DNA from: Falsiphaeobacter marinintestinus
GTDB taxonomy: Bacteria; Pseudomonadota; Alphaproteobacteria; Rhodobacterales; Rhodobacteraceae
DNA length: 64,000 nucleotides
NCBI RefSeq assembly: GCF_007923355.1
Contig: NZ_VOGO01000014.1
Span: forward strand, 29,743-93,742
Reading direction: 5' to 3'
In this document: positions 56,677-64,000 of the stretch, piece after piece
Layout of the letters: the number at the start of each line of letters is the position of its first letter
Numbering within the stretch: position 1 is the stretch's first letter
The notes under the pieces: generated by a model
The model's database searches: none
Seen by the model: only the letters and a program-made list of their open reading frames with translations
What the model was told of the DNA's origin: nothing
Translations under genes and position numbers: made by a program

Positions 56677-58246
56677 TCAGATCGTCTCAACCGCGCCCTT
56701 GTAGACTTCGACGATGTGCTTGTCGGCTGCTGCTGCAAGGGTTGCGATCTCTTTGCGTTGATCGGCTGAAAGAACACCTTCTTCAGGTGCGGCATCAATG
56801 GCGGCCAGATCGTGATCGCGCGCGACATTGAAAGCGGTTCGTCTGCCCGACTCCTCGTAATCGTCCCGACCAACACGTGGGCAAATTTCGGGCACCTGCT
56901 TGTCGCGACAGCCGTGGACGGTGTGGTCGCTGTCCAGGAAATGACCGCCGACCGAGACATTCAGCATTTCCTGCCAGTTCAGGCTGGCCTCGTCGATTTG
57001 CGGTGGTCGGGTGAAGCGGCGCATCATTGTGCCCATTTCCTTGTCCAGAACCGCCTGCACCGGGCAGAACACGGTGGCGCATTCCAGCTGGCCGACGCCG
57101 CCAAGGATGTCAGCCCCGGCCAAGGCCCCGGTCTGCATCAGGAACGCCCGGTCGGCCATCGACTGGTGATCGCTGTCTGGCGTATCCGCCCCTGAGCCAT
57201 AGGTGCGCGCGACAAGGCCAAAGCCCTGTTTGACCAATTGAATCGACAGGCTGGCGGCCTGAATGGCCTCGACGCTGGATTGCAGGGCGCTGCCGGTGGG
57301 CATGTCCAGCGCGAACATCAGCGGCGTTGCGATGACCGGGGTGCCGGGGGCCAGAACATGTGCCATTGTCACCATTCCGACCACTTCGGCGGGGGCCATC
57401 AGGGCGGCGGCAGAGGGGAAAAGAGGCCCGGTTCCACCTGCGCTGGGCAGCGAGCAGGCGTGGACGGGAACACCGTAGTGGCCTGCCTGAATGATCACCT
57501 CGGTATCCACGAACTTGAACTCAAGCGGAGAGAACGGGCAGGTGATAACGCTGGTTGACGGATTGCCGCGCAACGCGTCTTCGCCACCCGCAGCCGCGGC
57601 GGCGATTTTCATCAGATATTCAACGTTATTCTCTTGATAGGGCTGCATCCAGACGTGTTTGTGGGTGTTCGCCGAGATCCGTCCATAAGAATGGATATCG
57701 GCGGTGATTTCGGGCACGCCATGCACACAGGGGTGCGCGATGAACCCGACCTTATCCAGCGTGTTGGCTACGGCGGCTATTTCGCCTGCAGCGGTCAGAT
57801 CCATGTTGTAATAAGACGCATCGCGCGGGTTCACATAGCCATGCGCGCCGGTACCGGTGCGCAGAATAAAACTGCCATCCGTGCGCGGTAGTTCCATGTC
57901 GAGCGCGCGGGTTTTGTCGCTGAGGCGAATGGATTTTGGCGCATTGGCCAAAGCCTCGGCCACCAGTTCGCGCGGAAAGCGCAGGCGCCCGGCTTCGGTT
58001 CCTTCGCAGGCTCCGGCGCGCAGCAAGGCTGCTTTGACCGTCGGATGCACGATCATCACGCCGTAATCTTCCGGCAGGGACAGAACCCAATTCTACATGA
58101 AATCCAGGCGGTCGGCATCCAGAAAGCCGAACGTGGCTCGGAATGTCATCATCGGATCAAGGGTAAAGGCATCCGCAGCGCCACGGGTGACAGGCGGATT
58201 ATTTCGTCCACGGCGTTTGTGTGGGGCAGGGGGCGTGTTCGGTCAT
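56677..58246 (-). pseudogene. MttB-family methyltransferase gene with frameshift and in-frame TAG
   Basis: From GTG 58059 downstream an intact 460-residue frame matches the trimethylamine/betaine methyltransferase family (KALL RAGA, VNPRDASYYNMDLTAAGE, GSGADTPDSDHQSMADRA, ILGGVGQLECATVF). About 60 N-terminal residues are displaced: the likely original ATG (58246, behind GAGG) opens MTEHAPC, shifts frame near a run of five G on the plus strand (58229-58233), continues as RRGRNNPPVTRGAADAFTLD, and meets TAG (58093-58095) before NWVLSLPEDYG. Family members without pyrrolysine demethylate quaternary amines and pass the methyl to a corrinoid protein. A shortened product from GTG 58059 could still be made. 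Confidence 0.8.
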
Positions 58247-58357
58247 GTCGGCACCTCAGTTTGACGCGAAGAACGTGGCACACACCTATTTGGCTCACTG
58301 CCTGCCGACTTGAGCTTTGATTTTGATAGCAGAAAGCGTCTTCAGCTCAAAGAAATA

Positions 58358-59149
58358 TCAGGCCGAGTGCGCGCCGTCGGACAGAGTCTTGACGAAAGCA
58401 AGCACTTCTTCGACCGGTTTGCCCGCGCCGATCTGACTGACGATGGCAGAGCCGACGACTGCGCCATCTGCGACCGAAGCGATGGCGCGCGACTTTTCGG
58501 GCGTGTTTATTCCAAAGCCGACGATGACGGGCAGGTCGGTCTTGGACTTGATCCGGGACACTTCGGGGGCAACATCAACCGAATCCGCTTCGCCTGCGCC
58601 AGTGATGCCGGTGATCGAGACATAGTACACAAAGCCAGATGTGTTCTGCAGCACACGCGGCAGGCGTTTGTCATCCGTCGTCGGCGTGGCCAGACGGATA
58701 AAGTTAAGGCCTGCTGCCTGCGCCGGGATACACAATTCTTCGTCTTCTTCGGGCGGCAGGTCGACCACAATCAGCCCGTCAATCCCGGCGGCCTTGGCAT
58801 CAACCAGAAACGTGTCGACACCTCGGTTATAGATCGGGTTGTAGTATCCCATCAGCACGATTGGCGTGGTGTCATCAGTTTCGCGGAACCTGCGGGCAAG
58901 GTCCAGCGTGCGCTCAAGCGTCATGCCTGCATCCAATGCGCGCTGTCCGGCCAACTGGATTGTCGGGCCGTCTGCCATCGGATCGGTAAAGGGTAACCCC
59001 AGTTCGATAACATCGACCCCGGCACTAGGCAGGCCTTTGACCACGTCCAGTGAAGTATCGAAATCCGGATCGCCGGCCATGACATAGGCAACGAACGCCT
59101 TGCGGCCTGCGGTGTTAAGGGCGGCGAACTTGGCGTCAATCCGGGTCAT
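58358..59149 (-). CDS. trpA: Tryptophan synthase alpha subunit
   Basis: A 263-residue (beta/alpha)8 lyase making indole from indole-3-glycerol phosphate. The catalytic Glu is in [19 protein letters not shown], the catalytic Asp in [11 protein letters not shown], and the phosphate site in [13 protein letters not shown] and [13 protein letters not shown] lies seven bases before ATG 59149. It is separated from trpB by over 10 kb and is on the opposite strand. Confidence 0.96.
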   Translation of the reverse strand: MTRIDAKFAALNTAGRKAFVAYVMAGDPDFDTSLDVVKGLPSAGVDVIELGLPFTDPMADGPTIQLAGQRALDAGMTLERTLDLARRFRETDDTTPIVLMGYYNPIYNRGVDTFLVDAKAAGIDGLIVVDLPPEEDEELCIPAQAAGLNFIRLATPTTDDKRLPRVLQNTSGFVYYVSITGITGAGEADSVDVAPEVSRIKSKTDLPVIVGFGINTPEKSRAIASVADGAVVGSAIVSQIGAGKPVEEVLAFVKTLSDGAHSA

Positions 59150-59340
59150 CGTGGAATCCTTTGCAAAAACCATCCGCCCTGATGTGCAGAAACTGACCGG
59201 GAAAATCAATCCCACGATCTGTTCTGGTGCTTTGATTCTCTTCACACCCTGGATATGAATTTTTTTCGACAACTTTCCCCTTTGTTCATAATTAACACCC
59301 CCATAATGATTACGGCGGGATGCAGCGGGATCTGTTTGTA

Positions 59341-60339
59341 ATGGTGCAGTATGTGGTTTGGGCTCTCACTGAGAGCGATGTTTTGTTTTCCGGCAGTGCC
59401 GAGCGTGATGGCGTGATGCAGGGCAATGGCAGCCATCGCGTTGGACAAACCATGACGGTTGATTCTTCGCAATGGACCCCGATTGACATAACTGGGGCTG
59501 AATTCGCGTTTCAAGGCTGCGACAACCGGACCCTGACGACGGCACAAACATTCGGCGGGGTGACCTACGGGGCCGGAACGCGCGTCGAAGCTGAGTATTC
59601 TTTCGTCGTGTCTCAAGGGGCAGAAAACTGGACGGTGACATCGTTCAATTTTGTCACGACATCGCCAGAATTTCGGGCCGCCGAAGGCATCGCGATTGCT
59701 GGCACGGCCCCGCCCCCCACGGGCGTTCCGCTGCGCATCGTCAACGCTCAGGAAGGCCCCGGTGTTTTTGCGTCTTCCCATTTTACCCCTCCCTGTTTCG
59801 TCGCCGGATCGCGTATTGCCACGGATCGTGGTCTGAAATCTGTGGAAACCCTGGTTGAGGGGGATCGCGTTTTGACGCGGGACAGTGGCTATCAACCGGT
59901 TCTGAGTGCAATCCGGCGCAAGTTCTGGGCCGTTGGGAAATGCGCCCCGATCGAGATCGCAGCCGGTGTTCTGGGGGCCGAAAGTGCTGTTCGGGTTTCG
60001 CAGCGTCATCGTCTTCTGGTGGGGGACCGGACAGGACCAAGCTTCGCCGGGTTGCCCGAAGCGTTTGCAATGGCCGGTGATCTGGAGAATGGCACAACGA
60101 TCCGCAAGATCGAGGGCGGGCGGGTCGAATATGTTCATCTGCTTTTGCCACAGCATTCTGTTATCTTGTCGGACGGCATGTGGAGCGAAAGCTTTTTCCC
60201 GGGCGATGTCGCGCAGGGCGAGCTTACATCGTCGCATCAGGCCGAGATCCAATCCTGTATGGATCAGTATGGAATCGACACCTTCGGATCTCTTGCCCGG
60301 CCTATGGTGCACAAGTCCGAAGCCCTCGCGGCGGCCTGA
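59341..60339 (+). CDS. Hint-domain (Hedgehog/intein) protein
   Basis: A 332-residue protein. The N-terminal half ([21 protein letters not shown]...[11 protein letters not shown]) is a beta-rich region common in roseobacter Hint proteins. The Hint domain begins at [29 protein letters not shown] and contains QHRLLVG and the late block [15 protein letters not shown]. The nucleophile Cys lies at the domain start; there is no C-terminal Asn-Cys as in inteins. This type usually mediates autoprocessing of secreted proteins. ATG 59341 is preferred over 59320 by comparison with family starts. Confidence 0.83.
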   Translation: MVQYVVWALTESDVLFSGSAERDGVMQGNGSHRVGQTMTVDSSQWTPIDITGAEFAFQGCDNRTLTTAQTFGGVTYGAGTRVEAEYSFVVSQGAENWTVTSFNFVTTSPEFRAAEGIAIAGTAPPPTGVPLRIVNAQEGPGVFASSHFTPPCFVAGSRIATDRGLKSVETLVEGDRVLTRDSGYQPVLSAIRRKFWAVGKCAPIEIAAGVLGAESAVRVSQRHRLLVGDRTGPSFAGLPEAFAMAGDLENGTTIRKIEGGRVEYVHLLLPQHSVILSDGMWSESFFPGDVAQGELTSSHQAEIQSCMDQYGIDTFGSLARPMVHKSEALAAA

Positions 60340-60408
60340 TTTCTGGCCCGCCTTGCGTGCGCCCGCTCAAAGCCCTAGAACGCGCCACATCGATAGTGGG
60401 AGGCCGGT

Positions 60409-61506
60409 ATGGGCTTTAAGATGGGGATTGTGGGTCTGCCGAATGTGGGCAAATCCACGCTGTTCAATGCGTTGACGAAAACCGCTGCGGCGCAAGCGGC
60501 GAATTTCCCGTTCTGCACCATAGAACCCAACGTGGGCGAAGTCGGCGTGCCCGACGCCCGGTTGGACAAGCTGGCCGCAATCGCCCAGTCCAAACAGATT
60601 ATTCCGACCCGGATGACATTTGTCGACATCGCAGGGCTGGTCAAGGGCGCCTCAAAAGGCGAGGGGCTTGGAAACCAGTTTTTGGCCAATATCCGCGAGG
60701 TCGATGCGATCGCGCATGTGCTGCGCTGCTTTGAGGACGGCGACGTGACCCATGTCGAGGGGCGTGTGGACCCGGTGGCCGACGCTGAAACCATCGAAAC
60801 CGAATTGATGCTGGCCGATCTGGAATCGATCGAAAAGCGCCGCGCCAATCTGGTGCGCAAGCTCAAAGGCAACGACAAGGAAGCCCAACAGCAGGACCGA
60901 TTGTTGGCCGAAGCGCTGGCGATGCTGGAAGAAGGTAAGCCCGCGCGTCTGGTCGAAGTGGATGCCGAAGACGCCAAAGCATGGCAGATGCTGCAACTGC
61001 TGACGACCAAACCGGTGCTTTATGTCTGCAACGTCGCCGAAGATGAAGCCGCCGAAGGCAACGCGCATTCTGCCCGTGTGGCCGAGATGGCAGCCGCCGA
61101 AGGCAACTCGCATGTCGTTATCTCGGCGCAGATCGAAGAAGAGATCAGCCAGCTTGAAGATGACGAGGCGCAGATGTTCCTTGAAGAAATGGGGCTGGAA
61201 GAAGCTGGGTTGGACCGATTGATCCGGGCCGGATACGAGCTTTTGCATCTTGAAACCTATTTCACCGTTGGCCCGAAAGAGGCCCGCGCCTGGACCATCC
61301 GCCAAGGAACCTCGGCCCCGCAGGCGGCGGGTGTCATCCATGGTGATTTCGAAAAGGGTTTCATCCGCGCCGAAACGATCGCTTTTGACGATTTTATCGC
61401 CTGCAATGGCGAACAGGGAGCGAAAGAAGCCGGAAAAATGCGCGCGGAAGGCAAAGCGTACATTGTCAAGGACGGGGACGTGTTGCACTTTTTGTTCAAC
61501 ACCTGA
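60409..61506 (+). CDS. ychF: Redox-regulated ATPase YchF
   Basis: A 365-residue Obg-related P-loop protein: [18 protein letters not shown] (Walker A), [22 protein letters not shown] (switch II), a coiled-coil insert and a C-terminal TGS domain ([33 protein letters not shown]). The G4-equivalent position reads NVAED rather than NKxD, as expected for ATP-preferring YchF. GGGAGG precedes the ATG. Confidence 0.96.
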   Translation: MGFKMGIVGLPNVGKSTLFNALTKTAAAQAANFPFCTIEPNVGEVGVPDARLDKLAAIAQSKQIIPTRMTFVDIAGLVKGASKGEGLGNQFLANIREVDAIAHVLRCFEDGDVTHVEGRVDPVADAETIETELMLADLESIEKRRANLVRKLKGNDKEAQQQDRLLAEALAMLEEGKPARLVEVDAEDAKAWQMLQLLTTKPVLYVCNVAEDEAAEGNAHSARVAEMAAAEGNSHVVISAQIEEEISQLEDDEAQMFLEEMGLEEAGLDRLIRAGYELLHLETYFTVGPKEARAWTIRQGTSAPQAAGVIHGDFEKGFIRAETIAFDDFIACNGEQGAKEAGKMRAEGKAYIVKDGDVLHFLFNT

Positions 61507-61515
61507 CCCTGACGA

Positions 61516-61538
61516 TGACCTGCTTTGCTGTCAGGTCA
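61516..61538. terminator. Hairpin between ychF and cydB
   Basis: TGACCTG / CAGGTCA, a seven-bp stem with a nine-base loop, lies nine bases after the ychF stop and overlaps the cydB stop. It may terminate both convergent genes. Confidence 0.45.
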
Positions 61539-62729
61539 GAACCAACTTTATGGCAAAGCCCACACCGGCTAGCACCGCAACGCCTGCCAGCCAAAGGCCG
61601 AGAAACCATAACAACTGAGTGGAACCGGGTTTCGGGGCCATCAGTGGTATCCCTTGTTCGCGTCGATCCTGCCGCAAAAAAAACCAATACGCGTATGCCG
61701 TATAGCTCAGGATCAGTGGGACCAGTATGGCCGCGCCAACCAAGACGAAAGCCAAGCTTTTGTCGGGCGCCGCAGCTTGCACAATGGTGATATCAGGGGA
61801 CCCGATCATCGGGTAAAACCCAACGCCGATTCCAATGAAAGAGATACGAACAGGCCAAGCGTCGAAAAGAACGGTTGCACGTCGCGGCCAGATCTCAGCC
61901 CAGAGAACAGAAACACGGCAAGCCCCAATACCAGCACCGGAACACTGAATGTGAACAGAAATTGCGGAAAGGCCCGCCATCGATCCAGATAGGCCGATAC
62001 CAGCAATGGGGTCACGATGGTGACGGCAGTGATAAAGGTCAACGTGGCGACCGCCAAAACCCTGGCAAAGGCGCGCATCTAGGCTTGCAGATCTCCCTCG
62101 GTTTTGAGGATCAGCCATGTCGCCCCCAACAGCCCATATCCCACCACAACTGCCAGCCCGGTGAACACCGAAAATAGTGTTGTCAGCCAGTCAAGCCATC
62201 CACCGGAATAGGCCCGCCCTTCGACTTCAATACCCTGCAGCAAGGCGCCCAAAGCCATTCCCTGACACATCGCGGCGACAGTTGAGTCGCCACAAACAGC
62301 GGCGTCCCAGACGGACCTCCATTCGGTGGTCCGCCAGCGGAATTCAAAGGACACGCCGGGAAACACCAATCCAAGCAGCATCAGCATGATCGGCATATAG
62401 AATGCGGGCATGACAATTGCGCAAGCCAAAGGGAACGTTGCGAACAACCCGCCGCGGCCAAGCAGAAGCCAGGTCTCGTTTCCGTCCCAGACCGGGGCCA
62501 CTGAATTCATCATCGTGTTGCGATTCTGCTCTGTCCGGGCAAATGGAAACAGAATGCCCAGCCCCAGATCAAAGCCGTCCAGAATGACATAGGTCAGAAC
62601 CGCAAAGGCAATCAGCTCGGCCCAGATGTTTGCCAGATCAAAGACCAAGGTGTCCGCCCCCGTTTGCCCGATCAGCCTCAGCCCCGCCCGATGATCTATG
62701 TGCGCTGCCGGTGGCGCGCAGCAGGCCAT
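61531..62729 (-). pseudogene. cydB: Cytochrome bd oxidase subunit II, interrupted
   Basis: The N-terminal 216 codons (DLANIWAELIAFAVLTYVILDGFDLG, PVWDGNETWLLLG, FEFRWR) are intact up to TAG at 62079-62081, directly after EGDLQA. The same frame continues as MRAFARVLAVATLTF...QPFFSTLGLFV, then the homology moves to another frame near 61845 and runs ISFIGIGVGFYPMIGSPDITIVQAAAP to the end at 61531. So one nonsense codon and one frameshift split a full-length CydB. The start is uncertain (ATG 62729 or TTG 62649). Confidence 0.85.
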
Positions 62730-62742
62730 CTCGCAACCCCGG

Positions 62743-63779
62743 TCAAGGAGTGGAAGGGCGGTGGTTCATCAGGCGCAAGATGTAAACTGTTCCGGCCCCT
62801 AAAACGAAGAAATAGACAACAATGAAGGCGATCAGAGAGGCCGCCACTGCAGGAGCCTTAACCGGAGCCAGAGACTCGGATGTGCGCAGCAATTCGTACA
62901 CCGTATAGGGTTGTCGCCCAACTTTGGTTGTGATCCACCCGGCAAGCACGGCAATAAATCCCGACGGGCCCATGACAACGGCTGCGCGCAACAGCCAGGG
63001 CCAGTCAAACAATCGCAACCTGTAACGAGCCCAGGCACTGACCGGCGCCAACGCCAGCATCGCCATCCCAACGGCGACCATCACGCGGAAACTGAAAAAG
63101 ACGATTGCCACCGGTGGCCATTCGGTTTTCGGAAATTCATTCAATCCCCGGATCTGATCGTGCAGCGTGTGCGTCAGGATCAAAGACGCCAGATAAGGAA
63201 TTTCTATTGCATAATCCAACCGGCCATCGGTCGTGTTTGGGATACCGAACAGCGCCAAAGGTTGATTGCCGCTTGAGTGATGTTCAAAATGCCCTTCCAT
63301 CGCAGCCACCTTGATCGGCTGATGCTCGAGCGTATTGAGGCCGTGTTGGTCGCCCGCCAACATCTGAAGCGGGGCAAACAGAACTGCAGTCCACATCGCC
63401 ATCGAAAAAGACCGACGTGACTCGGGGTCTGTCCTGTCGCGCAACAAATGCAATGCGCTGACGGCGCCGACGACAAACGCCACCGTAAGGTAGGCAGCCA
63501 GAACCATGTGGACCAGCCGATACAGAAACGACGGATTGAAAATGATTGCCAGCCAATCATCGGGCATGAACTGGCCGTTTTCATTTATCACATACCCGGC
63601 TGGTGTCTGCATCCAGCTGTTGACGCTCAAAATCCATGTGGCCGACACAAAAGTTCCAATCGCAACCATCGTCGTGGCGGCCATATGCAGTTTGTTACCG
63701 ACCCGGTCACGCCCGAACAACATGATGCCAAGAAGCCCGGCCTCCAGAAAAAAAGGGCCGACATCACTTCATAGGCCAT
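62743..63779 (-). pseudogene. cydA: Cytochrome bd oxidase subunit I, 5' end lost
   Basis: The last 326 codons are intact (HMAATTMVAIGTFVSATWILSVNSWMQTP, GDQHGLNTLEHQPIKVAAMEGHFE) and resemble the short-Q-loop, cyanide-insensitive type. Upstream, GPLMAYEVMSA is in one frame and FFLEAGLLGIMLFG in another, with the shift at a run of seven A on the plus strand (63748-63754). Roughly the first 90 residues, including the N-terminal haem-ligand His, are missing because insertion-sequence-like DNA begins beyond 63779. The reading frame cannot produce a working subunit. Confidence 0.85.
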
Positions 63780-63870
63780 TAAAGGCCCTAGGGTCAGGAC
63801 TCGTTCTTGTCTCTGAGCCTCCCCCTTTGAAGTGGTCCGCCCCTATGATTAGGAAAGCTGAGGATCAGAG

Positions 63871-64000
63871 ATGGCCATTAAAAGACCCAAGCCCGAAGAG
63901 ATTGTCGTGAAGTTGCGGCAGGTTGAAGTTCTGATGGGGCAAGGGATGCCCCGGATTGATGCGATCAGACAGATCGGAGTGACGGAACAAACCTATTACC
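63871..64000 (+). mobile_element. IS3-family transposase OrfA, N-terminal part
   Basis: ATG 63871 opens a frame that runs off the window after 43 codons: AIKRPKPEEIVVKLRQVEVL followed by RIDAIRQIGVTEQTYY, the helix-turn-helix start of IS3-family OrfA (IS407/IS511-like). The element end lies somewhere between the last cydA-like codon (63779) and this start; TGAAGTGGTCC at 63828 is a candidate terminal sequence but the other end is not visible. It sits where the 5' end of cydA should be. Confidence 0.8.

Noticed and set aside
58093..58095. In-frame TAG in an MttB-family gene as a pyrrolysine codon
   Set aside because: Pyrrolysine in MttB lies in the middle of the barrel, not near residue 50; a frameshift is also present just upstream and no pyl genes are seen. 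A nonsense mutation is more likely.
62079..62081. TAG in cydB as recoding, together with the MttB TAG
   Set aside because: cydB also has a frameshift and cydA is truncated. Other genes, such as the MFS gene ending at 12065, use TAG as a normal stop.
1..64000. rRNA, tRNA, CRISPR arrays, prophage or defence islands
   Set aside because: No cloverleaf T-arm consensus, repeat-spacer pattern, phage structural genes or known defence genes were recognised by eye. A tRNAscan or CRISPR search could still find a missed element.

Overview
The window looks like chromosomal DNA of a marine alphaproteobacterium of the Rhodobacteraceae (Roseobacter group). The support is gene content and order: an irr gene divergent from fabA-fabB-fabI; a miaB ... 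phoH-ybeY-corC-lnt-metK run; an aroA-cmk ... rpsA-ihfB-lapA-trpF ... trpB run; a SqrR/BigR-type persulfide sensor; an MttB-family methyltransferase; and, directly upstream of metK, an element matching the SAM/SAH riboswitch class known from Rhodobacterales. GC is high and TTG/GTG starts with good Shine-Dalgarno sites occur (phoH, DUF3307 gene, ompA-like). No rRNA, tRNA, CRISPR array or prophage was recognised. No gene-free stretch exceeds about 300 bases.

Layout. 1-9.6 kb: the 3' part of a giant PKD-repeat protein, a membrane class III adenylate cyclase, a DUF3307 membrane protein, and a 1002-residue ABC-exporter-like protein with degenerate nucleotide-binding motifs and a C-terminal cyclic-nucleotide-binding domain; a SqrR-like repressor faces it. 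9.6-19.2 kb: a long minus-strand catabolic run (enolase-superfamily dehydratase, alcohol dehydrogenase, MFS transporter, pcaB, pcaD, an EEP-family hydrolase, a threonine-dehydratase-like enzyme, an alpha/beta hydrolase and a haloacid dehalogenase). 19.4-25.2 kb: FKBP isomerase, the fabABI cluster with divergent irr, and a PhyH-type dioxygenase. 25.3-34.6 kb: tRNA modification, ribosome maturation, lipoprotein acylation and SAM synthesis genes, with two envelope genes sharing one module. 34.7-47.8 kb: amidohydrolase, aroA, cmk, a redox insert (aldo/keto reductase, peroxiredoxin-like, HxlR regulator, nitroreductase), then rpsA, ihfB, lapA, trpF, a sulfotransferase-like gene and trpB. 48-55.4 kb: small secreted and DUF proteins, serine hydrolase, pth, a secreted DUF3604 protein, rplY and a second sulfotransferase-like gene. 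55.4-64 kb: lldD, a damaged MttB-family gene, trpA, a Hint-domain protein, ychF and a decayed cydAB operon with an IS3-family element at its 5' end.

What stands out: (i) an adenylate cyclase close to a cyclic-nucleotide-binding pseudo-ATPase ABC protein, a possible undescribed cAMP-gated membrane system; (ii) a 33-residue two-cysteine module repeated in an OmpA-like protein and the adjacent lipoprotein; (iii) three decayed genes near the right edge, two of them with in-frame TAG codons plus frameshifts; (iv) well-defined palindromes that look like operators or dispersed repeats.
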